A stretch of DNA of 64,000 nucleotides from Linyphia triangularis (lineage: Eukaryota; Arthropoda; Arachnida; Araneae; Linyphiidae): assembly GCA_963978545.1 (NCBI GenBank), contig OZ021729.1, positions 14,783,501-14,847,500 on the forward strand, given 5' to 3'. The notes under the pieces are model-generated. The model made no database searches. It saw only the letters and a list, made by a program, of their open reading frames with translations, and had not been told where the DNA came from. Every line of letters starts with the position of its first letter. The stretch's first letter is position 1. This document shows positions 9,768 through 21,076 of the stretch, piece by piece. The position numbers and the translations under genes were made by a program.

Positions 9768-10063
9768 TCTCTCAACTTGCTCCTTCGACGCAACTTTTAA
9801 TTATTGATGACGGAACCTTCGACGGACAAGTGCCCGACCTTGGAACAATTGAGGAACTTAAAAAGTACTCTTCCCCCATCATTTCATCCTTCCAACCTTT
9901 TACATTTCAATCTCTAGTCACGCCCTTCAATCATTTTTTTGGATGTAACCTCTCGGTAACTCCTCATTTTGCCGATACGTTAACCAATCGTTTTCAAATG
10001 GAAACCCTCGCCTTAAATAAAGCTCTATGGATCCCGTTCCAAAATCCTTCGAAGCTCGTCTAG
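9768..10063 (+). pseudogene. Start-less open frame after promoter copy 3
   Basis: A frame open from 9722 to 10063. Its only early ATG (9722) lies upstream of the predicted transcription start. The codon that is ATG in the two upstream promoter copies (start of the ATGCAACTT frame) is ACG here, while the following codons are conserved. The body (about residues 40-113) looks like ordinary coding sequence with no recognisable domain. It could be a decapitated gene, a gene using a non-ATG start, or a gene starting late at an internal Met. It overlaps the next gene by 37 bases in another frame. Confidence 0.4.
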
Positions 10064-10326
10064 AAAACATTCTTCAAGCCGACGACGCAGATCGCGTTTC
10101 TGATACATTTGGGTCGTACGAGCAAAAAATTGCTCACGTCGTTTTGTTGATAGGCACCCTACCCCACCTCCTCGTCCCTCTCAGTCTTTACTATTTTAAA
10201 AAATATCTGTTCCACCTCACCGTTTGTATCATCCTCATCATCGCAGTGCTCTTTTACATTATCCAGTATAGATTCAGTTGGATCGTACATCTCTTGGATC
10301 GTTTCGAAAACATGATACATGCATGA
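10027..10326 (+). CDS. Small two-membrane-segment protein, 99 aa
   Basis: A 99-residue protein with two hydrophobic segments (about 34-55 and 61-80) separated by a short basic turn (KKYLFH) and a soluble acidic N-terminus. An AATAAAG lies at 10016-10022, 4 bases before the ATG. It overlaps the start of lef-4 by 8 bases. Short paired-helix membrane proteins are common in envelopes of this virus group, but I cannot assign it to a named family. Confidence 0.75.
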   Translation: MDPVPKSFEARLENILQADDADRVSDTFGSYEQKIAHVVLLIGTLPHLLVPLSLYYFKKYLFHLTVCIILIIAVLFYIIQYRFSWIVHLLDRFENMIHA

Positions 10327-11539
10327 GTACGAGTTTCGACTGGTCGTCCAGCATTCCAAGAGTCTCGTTCCAGTGCTCGACACCCTCGTTCAACGATGGT
10401 TGACTGCGGGCCATTCCCTCGTCCATCGACGCATTGTGCGCGTCGTGTACGCCAAACCTCATTTTCGTTTTCGAGACGGGGCGTGGGAAACGAAGCGCAT
10501 CGTGTCGGCCCAGGCCGTGTATCACGACCGAATATGGTGGAGATGGGTTCATTCTCGAGAAATTGGATTCTCTCGATGGTCTCGTGCAACACACGCCCAG
10601 TTTCTGAATGCGGTAGGTAATTTTCAAAATCCCTTCACATACGAGACGCGAGATTACGTTCGATTGGACGACCACGCTTGTCTTTACGCTTTTCACAACA
10701 GGCTCGTCTTTGAATGGGAGTACGGTTCCTTTCCAACGGTCGTTACGACTCTGTCGGCTCAAGAGCTCTTGAATGAATTGTGCAAGTATCGAGACCTTTA
10801 CAGCATCCTGCAACACTACCCTCCTCCGCCGTACGAGTTGCAAGAGGGAGTGATGCGTAAACCCGTCACGTGCGTGGAGAAGCTACCCGAAGGCGACCAC
10901 CGCTATTTAGTGGCGAATAAAGTAGACGGTATCTTTGGATTCATCTATAGTTATAGAGACTCCATCAAAGAGAAATGGGAGGGATACGAGCGAATTGTTC
11001 GTTCGGGTATAACGCTCGGCGACGGATTTGTGTTTGCAGCGGAAAAGGTGGACGATTCCATTGTGATACTGGACGTGTATCAAGTGCGGGGTCTTGCCGT
11101 CGCTGGCTGGTCTAAACGAGCTATTTTGACAGAATTTTTACCTAGTATGATACTACCCGACGAGAGATTTTCGGTGCAAACGTATGTAGATAACGTGACC
11201 AAATTGCCATGCATCCAAACCCCTACGGACGGTGTCATTGCGCATGACGTTCATCAGGACGTGGTGTATAAAAAAAAAGAATATCATACGATTGATTTAA
11301 TGCATCGCGACGGATGGTTGTGGTTTCCCAACAACCTACGAGTGCGTTGTAGGGAAAAACTGAGAGACGGGCGAGTGTACGAGATATCGATGGACGGCAA
11401 GGTGTTGAGAAGACGAGACGATCGGTTTACTGGAAATACAATGAAACAAGTGGAAAAGATATTGGAATGTAGCCCTTGGTGCGGACCTGAAATGGAAGCT
11501 GTCCCACCAAAGAGTCGAAAGAGATGTCGGAAAAAGTAA
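10319..11539 (+). CDS. lef-4: LEF-4-like mRNA capping enzyme (RNA triphosphatase + guanylyltransferase)
   Basis: 406 residues in two modules. The N-terminal module fits a tunnel-fold RNA 5'-triphosphatase: an ExE metal motif at the start (EYEFR, E3 and E5) and a second ExE (FEWEYG, E132 and E134). The C-terminal module fits a guanylyltransferase/nucleotidyltransferase: motif I KVDG (201-204, Lys201 the expected GMP-linked residue), a motif III-like FVFAAEKV (237-244), motif IV TDGVI (303-307) and motif V KKKEYHTIDL (318-327). This order is that of baculovirus LEF-4, a subunit of the viral RNA polymerase that caps late mRNAs; baculovirus LEF-4 is slightly longer (about 460 residues). It follows the small membrane protein with an 8-base overlap. 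A DNA ligase is less likely given the N-terminal ExE pair. Confidence 0.85.
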   Translation: MHEYEFRLVVQHSKSLVPVLDTLVQRWLTAGHSLVHRRIVRVVYAKPHFRFRDGAWETKRIVSAQAVYHDRIWWRWVHSREIGFSRWSRATHAQFLNAVGNFQNPFTYETRDYVRLDDHACLYAFHNRLVFEWEYGSFPTVVTTLSAQELLNELCKYRDLYSILQHYPPPPYELQEGVMRKPVTCVEKLPEGDHRYLVANKVDGIFGFIYSYRDSIKEKWEGYERIVRSGITLGDGFVFAAEKVDDSIVILDVYQVRGLAVAGWSKRAILTEFLPSMILPDERFSVQTYVDNVTKLPCIQTPTDGVIAHDVHQDVVYKKKEYHTIDLMHRDGWLWFPNNLRVRCREKLRDGRVYEISMDGKVLRRRDDRFTGNTMKQVEKILECSPWCGPEMEAVPPKSRKRCRKK

Positions 11540-11970
<431 letters not shown>

Positions 11971-12034
11971 TATATATACAACCCGGTATCTGAGGATAAC
12001 TCATTCCCAGCCCAGGCACCAGTCGGGACGGACC
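11971..12034 (+). promoter_or_regulatory. Core promoter of the vWA gene
   Basis: TATATATAC at 11971, initiator TCATTC with +1 at 12003 and GGACC at +28 (12030-12034). The first in-frame ATG of the next gene is 113 bases downstream of +1. Confidence 0.75.
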
Positions 12035-12115
12035 TCTCTACTCTTCTCCTATTGACGGCTCTTCTTTTCTGCTTACACCGTGTTCTTTATACTTTATCCC
12101 GCCACATTTGATGAA

Positions 12116-14371
12116 ATGCAGCCAATACTAGTACCGCAACCAGTCATACCGTCAGTGATGGCTGTGGATGTGAGTCTTTCCGTTGATGACGTTCCCAATT
12201 ATTTTACGCATGTCAACAGGATTCTAAAGGACACTCCATGTTTTAAAGTCATTATTTGGGGAAATGGTGCAGAATTCACTTCTAACTATAAATTCCCATT
12301 CAAATTTTCCCGTGATATGAGAGGTAATACCCTTCTTGGTCCTTGCATTAATCTACTAGCAAAAAATATAACTGGCACATTCAAATTGATCCTTGTCACT
12401 GATGGAATTGTAACAGACGTAGACAAATCTATTGCTTTAATGCATAATGAGGATAAATGGAAAAAACTCATTCAACATGTAGATATTTATTTCATTGGTG
12501 AGGAATATTTAATGAATTTAGAGATTCCAACCATCTTTAACGGTATATCTCAAAGTATTTATAAAAATGAGATGCAGCCAACGGCTCACATCAAAGCCTC
12601 TGTGGATTGGAAAATTTTCAACGTTGAAGAGTTTTTACGAGATGAATTGTCTTCAAGAGCTACCCTTATTGCTAAATTACCCTCCATGTCTGAGCACATC
12701 AAAGAGTCATTATGCCGTCGACTTTTAGAGTATGAAAAAAAGACAAATTCAGATCTCACTGCGAAAAGAACAGCCGAGTATGAAAACATCATTCAGTTCC
12801 ATTACTCCCAGAGAGACGCGCCTGGGTTTGCAAAATTTGTCACCGCGTATAGACAGCATATCAACAGCGACTTGCAAAGCCAGATTCAATCGTTTATCAA
12901 TTTAATACGAGAAAAAAACACCAAAAAACTGTTCAGTCTTGACAACCTGAATGCGATCCAGTATTTAGAAATTAAACCTCAAAAGGAAGACGAGGAAGAA
13001 GAAATTACAGCAATCGAGAAAATTACTGACCTGACATGTGATATTCTGTACAAAAAATGTCAAAATGTTTGCATGTTAATACAAAAACCCAGTCAACCTA
13101 TATTTCAAGATCAGTTGAAGCAGTTGGCCGTTAATCCTTTTACACTCTTGATACGATCCAAAGAATTGGAAAAAATGTTGAAACACATTGAACATTTCAA
13201 AATAGATATTGGCACGTATAAAAAATTACCCGACAAATTCACGTCCCCGTTCACAAAACAGGATCTGAAAGGACCTTTTATCCTTCACGGTAAAGGTATT
13301 AACATTCACGATTTAATTAAACACAACAGCAGAAATCTCTCCACTATGTTTGGAGACGAGAACAAGTTGCCGGGAAATCCAAACCTATGGAACATGATTG
13401 TCCTTTATGCGATCGCCACCCAGCATGTAGCTTGGAAGGAATACCGAGACTTGTTATTTGCGGAAATTCGATACATTGCAGAAAATACAACAACGTCCAT
13501 GGCCCTGAGCCGCATTTATCCTCCCAACTTTACGGTAAACATTGCTACAGCCTTGTGGTACTGCGTAGAAGTATCACCCATTGCTTTTCCAAACAGCCTC
13601 AAGAATCGATTGAGAGCAATGGGCAGACCCCTGTATACTTTTTACTCGGACGTGTTTGGAAAACCACAGGTGGATGAAAAATTACTAGACCTTTGGGAAG
13701 TGTGGGAGTATATGATACATCATCAGCACGAATTTAGTTTAAATGCCAAAGTCCTTGCTCAGTTTCAAAATCATGAAGTGATTCGCGACACCCTTGTATT
13801 TTTCCAAGGAGAGTGCACAGAGAGATATGGATTTCTGAGTCGATTCGATTTGGATACCGTTTTAAATCTATATTTATTTTTGAAAAATAAAAATATGCAA
13901 GGCAAGTTGTACGAAAATTTAACAAATCTTCCTACGCATCGCTATAAAGTGTGTCCCGTTCAGGAAATAAAGGATCCCGAACAATTGGACCACGTTCGAA
14001 TTAACATCAAGACGTGTCGACCTCTGGTAATGTGTCCAGTCACAGGAAAACATTGGAGGGAATGTGCAGGGGAATTTGATGTGTCATCTGAATCGTATTT
14101 CAGATTGTTTCAAAGATATTGTATCAAATATGAAGAATATCCTGAGACGGTGGAAGACTTGCTATTATTTATATCACAGAGATATACTAATGCAAACCAG
14201 TTATCCTGTTTGCCGAAAAAATATATAATCTTTAACAAAGAAGACATTTACGAGACGCTCGGGGGTGTTTTGGAAAAGTTTCAACAAGTAATGGAAAAAT
14301 ATACATGCATAGAATACTTGGCCCGAATACAAGCATACGAGTCTGAAAAGTCCCGCCTTCAATGGGAATAG
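12116..14371 (+). CDS. von Willebrand factor A-like domain protein, 751 aa
   Basis: The N-terminal 200 residues resemble a vWA/integrin I domain: strand 1 ends in a MIDAS-type DxSxS (DVSLS, 18-22) and strand 4 carries LILVTDG (91-97) with the expected Asp. vWA domains bind metal and mediate protein-protein contacts. The rest (about 200-751) is largely helical, with a Glu-rich patch (KEDEEEE, about 290) and a Cys block near 640-660, and matches nothing I know. The frame opens at a GTG (12080), but the first ATG (12116) is used as start. It lies behind an early-type promoter and ends before an AT-rich repeat region. AT-rich codon use contrasts with lef-4 next door, suggesting a separately acquired gene (inference). 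Confidence 0.75.
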   Translation: MQPILVPQPVIPSVMAVDVSLSVDDVPNYFTHVNRILKDTPCFKVIIWGNGAEFTSNYKFPFKFSRDMRGNTLLGPCINLLAKNITGTFKLILVTDGIVTDVDKSIALMHNEDKWKKLIQHVDIYFIGEEYLMNLEIPTIFNGISQSIYKNEMQPTAHIKASVDWKIFNVEEFLRDELSSRATLIAKLPSMSEHIKESLCRRLLEYEKKTNSDLTAKRTAEYENIIQFHYSQRDAPGFAKFVTAYRQHINSDLQSQIQSFINLIREKNTKKLFSLDNLNAIQYLEIKPQKEDEEEEITAIEKITDLTCDILYKKCQNVCMLIQKPSQPIFQDQLKQLAVNPFTLLIRSKELEKMLKHIEHFKIDIGTYKKLPDKFTSPFTKQDLKGPFILHGKGINIHDLIKHNSRNLSTMFGDENKLPGNPNLWNMIVLYAIATQHVAWKEYRDLLFAEIRYIAENTTTSMALSRIYPPNFTVNIATALWYCVEVSPIAFPNSLKNRLRAMGRPLYTFYSDVFGKPQVDEKLLDLWEVWEYMIHHQHEFSLNAKVLAQFQNHEVIRDTLVFFQGECTERYGFLSRFDLDTVLNLYLFLKNKNMQGKLYENLTNLPTHRYKVCPVQEIKDPEQLDHVRINIKTCRPLVMCPVTGKHWRECAGEFDVSSESYFRLFQRYCIKYEEYPETVEDLLLFISQRYTNANQLSCLPKKYIIFNKEDIYETLGGVLEKFQQVMEKYTCIEYLARIQAYESEKSRLQWE

Positions 14372-14427
14372 ATGAAAAAAATGAAAAGAGAACGAAATGT
14401 ATATTGAGAAATGGTAGAAAGATAAAT

Positions 14428-15047
<620 letters not shown>

Positions 15048-15710
15048 TCATCCAATTTGTATCACGTTTCCGAGATTGACAGTGGCCTGACGCATCTTGT
15101 CCTCTTCCACCACCACCATATCATAAATACGTCCTCCGATACGAGACACCTTTTCGCCTGCCTGTTCGTAAAAGTAGCGTAAATCAATCTCGAGTCTCAA
15201 GATTCCGACAAACGTGCGAAACGGATTTTCAAAAAGTTTAGAAATCTGGTCACTTGTCTTTCGAACCATCTTCTTGCCGTTGTACAATTGCAGCGAGTGG
15301 TTGTCATCTAGAAAAAAGCGAAAAGTATCCGGCAATCGATAATCAATCTTCAAGCGACACGTCATTGCGAGCATCAGACTTTCAAACAAGGGATTGGCGT
15401 GTATCAAAACGTTAAAGCCATCGTAATTTCCGAGGTAGGATCGTCCAACACTACATCGAGCCACCAGCAGCAGTTTGACGGAGGATTCGGTGAGGTATTG
15501 TTTCCAGTAAAAATTTGTCGACGACATTGTGGGTTTTTCAAACAAACATTTGGAACGGTCCAAGAATTGCTGATATTCTTTCGAAAGATAGAGTTTGTTT
15601 TGCCAATCCGTGGTGATTAAATTGAGTGCTTGGTAATCCAAGATACGGACTCTCTGAGCCAGTGTAGTATTTGACAAGACTTTTTGAACCAGTCGATTGT
15701 AAGTGTTCAT
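15048..15710 (-). CDS. Paralogue family member 2 (short form), 220 aa
   Basis: Shares the family N-terminus (YNRLVQKV), the NLITTDW block, the LLVARCS strand, the RxDDNH.. YNGKKMVRK block (corresponding to VFDGKxV) and RYFYEQ, but lacks the central CxxC segment and the acidic C-terminal tail of its paralogues and is about 110 residues shorter. The start at 15710 matches the other members; an upstream ATG at 15758 would add 16 unrelated residues. It is divergent from the RING-H2 gene, whose ATG is about 107 bases away. Function unknown; loss of the Cys segment suggests a diverged or partly decayed copy. Confidence 0.75.
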   Translation of the reverse strand: MNTYNRLVQKVLSNTTLAQRVRILDYQALNLITTDWQNKLYLSKEYQQFLDRSKCLFEKPTMSSTNFYWKQYLTESSVKLLLVARCSVGRSYLGNYDGFNVLIHANPLFESLMLAMTCRLKIDYRLPDTFRFFLDDNHSLQLYNGKKMVRKTSDQISKLFENPFRTFVGILRLEIDLRYFYEQAGEKVSRIGGRIYDMVVVEEDKMRQATVNLGNVIQIG

Positions 15711-15817
15711 ACTTTGAGTTGTGAAAAAAATTGAATTTTTACAAAAGAGACCTTTCACTTGTTTCTTGAGGTGGGAGTATCAAGACAGCGTCTGGCGATT
15801 GAGGTTTGTGAGTGACT

Positions 15818-16474
15818 ATGGATGAATCTATAGAAATGAATGAAGAACCAGAGGCAGACATGACATTGGATGTTGTTAGGGAATTGGTACTTGTGCATCA
15901 GATTTTGGAAAGTTTAGGAGAAGAGGAAGAAATGGAAAATCAATCTATCGAATTGAATCAAGAGTTGGGGGAAGATTTTTCAATGCTTGAGGTCATGGAT
16001 ATTTTCACAGAAGAATTACCTGGCCAGGGTATTCCGCGGGAGAGAGGGAGACCTTTTTCTGTATTTGATTTCTTGGACACATCAGAAGATTCACCAGAAA
16101 ATTCAGAGAGTGAGTCATTAGTAGAGTCACTTAGAGGCTTTAGGGATAGACATCCATTCATCTTTCATAGACAATTTTATGGAAATATAGATCAAGACTG
16201 GGCTGATGCTATATCAGCGTCCTTAAACCAACCAGAAGTTTGCACAATAGCTTTTTCCAAAGAAGAAATTGACTCCTTACCTTGCACAATAGTCCCACAA
16301 ACGGGCTTATATTGTAGTATTTGCTTGGAAAATTTTACAATGCTGGAAATGGTAAACAAGTTGGAATGTGAACATTATTTCCACAAAGAATGTTTATCTC
16401 CGTGGCTGGAAAAAAATTTTACTTGCCCAAATTGCCGTACATGGGTAAAGATTCCACAGAAAAAAGAGGGGTAG
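15818..16474 (+). CDS. RING-H2 finger protein (candidate E3 ubiquitin ligase), 218 aa
   Basis: A C-terminal RING-H2 domain with complete C3H2C3 ligands: C166, C169, C184, H186, H189, C192, C203, C206, with the usual Trp (PWL) before the last Cys pair. The N-terminal 150 residues are very acidic (runs of Glu and Asp) and low-complexity, with SEDSPENSESES near residue 90-100. RING-H2 proteins recruit E2 enzymes and ubiquitinate substrates; a role in removing host factors is inference. A GTG two codons upstream also opens the frame; the ATG is used. A second, shorter RING-H2 gene with the same ligand spacing lies at 32506-32919. Confidence 0.85.
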   Translation: MDESIEMNEEPEADMTLDVVRELVLVHQILESLGEEEEMENQSIELNQELGEDFSMLEVMDIFTEELPGQGIPRERGRPFSVFDFLDTSEDSPENSESESLVESLRGFRDRHPFIFHRQFYGNIDQDWADAISASLNQPEVCTIAFSKEEIDSLPCTIVPQTGLYCSICLENFTMLEMVNKLECEHYFHKECLSPWLEKNFTCPNCRTWVKIPQKKEG

Positions 16475-17888
<1,414 letters not shown>

Positions 17889-17953
17889 TATATATACAAC
17901 CCGGTCCCTGAGGTTTTGTCAGTCGGTACCCAGACCCCGACCTGGACGGACGT
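17889..17953 (+). promoter_or_regulatory. Core promoter of the innexin gene
   Basis: TATATATAC at 17889, initiator TCAGTC with +1 at 17921 and GGACG at +28 (17948-17952). An AATAAAG at 18015-18021 also stands 4 bases before the ATG, so this gene carries both promoter-like signals. Confidence 0.75.
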
Positions 17954-18025
17954 CTCTATACTTGCTCCTCATATAATCATATACTACAGTCTATGTCTTA
18001 CATCATCACATTATAATAAAGAAGA

Positions 18026-18928
18026 ATGCTACCACTTCTTCATTTGTTAAAGTTTCGTGGTGGAACCCGTCGCTCTCATAGTTTCCTAATTGACACATAT
18101 CAAGTCCATGTTAGAAATCTCTTGTTATTTTCATTTGGTTTGGGTATGGCTCGTCAAATATTTGGAGAAAATATCATTTGCCATGCAATGCGTCAACATA
18201 TTTCCCAATCTTATCTAGACACCAAATGTCTTATTAACGGTACCATGACAAAAGGGGATTTTGTCATGTATCACAATTATTATCAATGGATAGTAGTTGT
18301 ACTTTTACTGCTAGCATTTAACATATATTTCCCATTTTCCGTTTGGTTCAACCGACACGGCTCTTTTATCAACGAATTAACCACCAGTATAAAAGACGCC
18401 GAGAGCTGTAAACAAATTTTTAAAATTATTCAAAATTCAAAGGGAGACAATTTATTTTGGAAGACTTGCACCTTGGAATTAATCTATTTAGCCCATTTCT
18501 TTTTCCTTGTATTCCTCTTGAATCTATTTTTTAATGGAGCTTGGTCTCGAGGTAAATGGTCTTGGAAAGTTGTAAATGTCATTTTTCCAGAAAGCGGAGA
18601 ATGTTTTTTGGATTATTATTCAGGTAGTGATATAACAACCGGAAGATTTATTTGTTTACTACCCCTTAATACGGTGTATCGAAAAGTGTTTATGGTTTTA
18701 TACTGTGTTGCCATCATGCTGATAATACTTCATATCATCATGATTCTATATCGATTATACATGGTGATAACAATAAAACCGAGGTATGTAAACATGTTTT
18801 GGGCTTGTAAAATAGCTATAAAATCAGCAGACAAGTACGAATGGAAACAAATTCTGATAAAAGAATGGGAAAAACTAGAAATGGTGCACAAGAAAGATGA
18901 CAAAGATAACATAAAAACACTTGCGTAA
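18026..18928 (+). CDS. Viral innexin (gap-junction channel protein), 300 aa
   Basis: The hallmark innexin motif YYQW sits at 85-88, directly before the second membrane segment. The N-terminus has the ARQIFG..I-C pattern (42-52) that ends the first membrane segment of innexins. Four hydrophobic segments lie at about 30-47, 88-108, 152-170 and 218-246. Each extracellular loop keeps two Cys (C52/C68 and C193/C210), and the second loop ends in CLLPLN (210-215), the conserved loop-to-TM4 junction. Arthropod innexins are about 360-400 residues; here the C-terminal tail is short and charged. Innexins form intercellular channels or hemichannels in invertebrates, and virus-encoded copies (vinnexins) are known from ichnoviruses. 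The low GC fits transfer from an arthropod host. Confidence 0.92.
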   Translation: MLPLLHLLKFRGGTRRSHSFLIDTYQVHVRNLLLFSFGLGMARQIFGENIICHAMRQHISQSYLDTKCLINGTMTKGDFVMYHNYYQWIVVVLLLLAFNIYFPFSVWFNRHGSFINELTTSIKDAESCKQIFKIIQNSKGDNLFWKTCTLELIYLAHFFFLVFLLNLFFNGAWSRGKWSWKVVNVIFPESGECFLDYYSGSDITTGRFICLLPLNTVYRKVFMVLYCVAIMLIILHIIMILYRLYMVITIKPRYVNMFWACKIAIKSADKYEWKQILIKEWEKLEMVHKKDDKDNIKTLA

Positions 18929-19045
18929 TTCAAGACAATGTAAAGAAATCAACTCAACTCCAAGATAAACTCAAAAGAGCTGTCAAACTGAAAAATATAA
19001 ATTTATATATTTTTTCGTTTTTTGACGTTACCCCCTCCACGAAAT
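18929..19045. other. AT-rich spacer
   Basis: Unique AT-rich sequence between the innexin stop and the palindrome array. I see no gene or promoter in it. Confidence 0.5.
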
Positions 19046-20450
19046 TTAAAGGTAGGGTACTGTCAACTTGAAAAAATATATATTTTCAATCTGACAGTAC
19101 CTCACCAAGTAACGTGGAGGTAAGGTACTGTTAAAATGAAAATATATAAACTTATATATTTTTTCGAGTTGACAGTACACCCCCTGGAAATCGTGGGGGG
19201 GTACACTTAAACAGAAAAAATATATAAAATTTATATATTTTTTCTGTTTAAGTGTACCCCCCATGCAAATCGTGGGGGGGTACACTTAAACAGAAAAAAT
19301 ATATAAATTTTATATATTTTTTCTGTTTAAGTGTACCCCCCCACGATTTCCAGGGGGTGTACTGTCAACTCGAAAAAATATATGAGTTTATATATTTTTC
19401 GAGTTGACAGTACCCCCCCACGATTTGCGTGGGGGGTACACTTAAACAGAAAAAATATATAAATTTATATATTTTTTCTGTTTAAGTGTACCCCCCCACG
19501 ATTTCCATGGGGTGTACTGTCAACTCGAAAAAATATATAAGTTTATATATTTTTCGAGTTGACAGTACCCCCCTTGGAAATCGTGGGGGGGTACTGTCGA
19601 ATTGAAAAATATATAAGCTATAAAAAGCTTATATATTTTTTCTGTTTCATTGTCATCCTCTGATTTGCGAGGGGGGTACACTTAAACAGAACAATATATA
19701 AATTTTATATATTTTTTCTGTTTAAGTGTACCCCCCCACGATTTGCGTGGGGGGTACACTTAAACAGAACAATACATAAATTTTATATATTTTTTCTGTT
19801 TAAGTGTACCCCCCCACGATTTGCATGGGGGGTACACTTAAACAGAAAAAATATATAAATTTTATATATTTTTTCTGTTTAAGTGTACCCCCCCACGATT
19901 TGCATGGGGGGTACACTTAAACAGAAAAAATATATAAAATTTATATATTTTTTCTGTTTAAGTGTACCCCCCCACGATTTGCATGGGGGGTACACTTAAA
20001 CCGAAAAAATATATAAAATTTATATATTTTTTCGGTTTAAGTGTACCCCCCACGTAAATCGTGGGGGGTACTGTTAACTTGAAAAAAAACCTGACCATAA
20101 AAACTTTTTAAACATATTTCAAATGGACAGTACCCCCCCTGCAAATCAGAGGGTGACAATAAAACAGAAAAAATATATAAGTTTATACATTTTTCAAGTT
20201 GACAGTGCACCCTCTGAAAATCAGGGGGGGTACACTTAAACCGAAAAAAAACCTGACCATAAAAACTTTTTAAACTTATTTCAAATGGACAGTACCCCCC
20301 CTGCAAATCAGAGGGTGACAATAAAACAGAAAAAATATATAAACTTTTATAGCTTATATAGTTTTTCAAGTCGACAGTACCCCCCACGAAAATCAGAGGG
20401 TGTACTGTCGACTTGAAAAAATATATAAGTACATATATTTTAAATGTCAG
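19046..20450. repeat. Dense palindrome array, candidate origin/hr-like region
   Basis: More than a dozen imperfect palindromes about 60-75 bases long in tandem. Class 1 arms carry GTACACTTAAACAGAAAAAA and its complement around an AT-rich ATATATAAATTTATATAT centre. Class 2 arms carry CTGTCAACTCGAAAAA around a similar centre. Units are joined by C-rich/G-rich linkers of the form CCCCCACGATTTGCGTGGGG that are themselves partly palindromic, so hairpins can form in two phases. Baculovirus homologous regions are clusters of palindromes that act as enhancers and proposed origins; the resemblance is in architecture only. No ORF here is credible. Confidence 0.85.
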
Positions 20451-20495
20451 ACCCTAATGCAGTGAGATTGCCGTTTCATTTAAAATCTCAAAATG

Positions 20496-20623
20496 ACTTT
20501 TTAAATCTGGAGGCTTAAAACCCTAAAAGTTTTAAATCTAAACGTTAATTTCCAGAGCTAAGGTTTTCATTTAAAACTTTTAGGGTTTTAAGCCTCCAGA
20601 TTTAAAAAGTCGACTTTTTAAAT
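20496..20623. repeat. 42-bp perfect inverted repeat and adjacent 24-bp palindrome
   Basis: Arms at 20496-20537 and 20569-20610 are perfect inverted copies with a 31-base loop. The right arm runs into a second perfect palindrome (20600-20623) centred on GTCGAC. It lies just to the right of the palindrome array and may belong to the same functional region. Confidence 0.9.
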
Positions 20624-20727
20624 ATTTAGGGTAATGAGGGTCGTTACGCTTCCAAATTTAAAAAGTTTTTTTCGTGTCAAAATCAATGTCGACAAGTACC
20701 ATTTTCAAAATTTAAAAAAACAACCAT

Positions 20728-20765
20728 TATATATATAACCCAAAAGAGATGATCTAGTCAATGGT
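20728..20765 (+). promoter_or_regulatory. Weak rightward TATA-Inr element
   Basis: TTATATATATAACCC at 20727 with a TCAAT at the expected distance (+1 near 20760), but no DPE-like match at +28. The remaining sequence to 21058 is AT-rich and unique, and no other gene is seen there. Confidence 0.35.
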
Positions 20766-21076
20766 GGTCAGCCATAACGTGTTTGGAAGGTATTTAAAAT
20801 GTATAAAAGAGTGACGATTTCCATTACATTCTTTTAAAGATGGCGTGTCACCACGAGTATATATAACTTGATTGTCAAATAGGATGTACTATTAAATAGA
20901 AAACGAGGGTTGTAAAATCGTTTCTTAAAACTACTAGACACAAACAAAGTATGTCAAAGGGTCTCGAGGGAGAATGGCCGTATTTGAAGCAATGATTGAA
21001 AGGGCTTTAGCTTTTAGAGGGTTACGTGGAAGAGGTACATTTTTTTGATTTACAAAGAAATAAAGAGCCTTGCATC

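Noticed and set aside
19046..20387. Minus-strand frames in the palindrome array
   Set aside because: They are translations of palindromic repeats, without promoter or coding composition.
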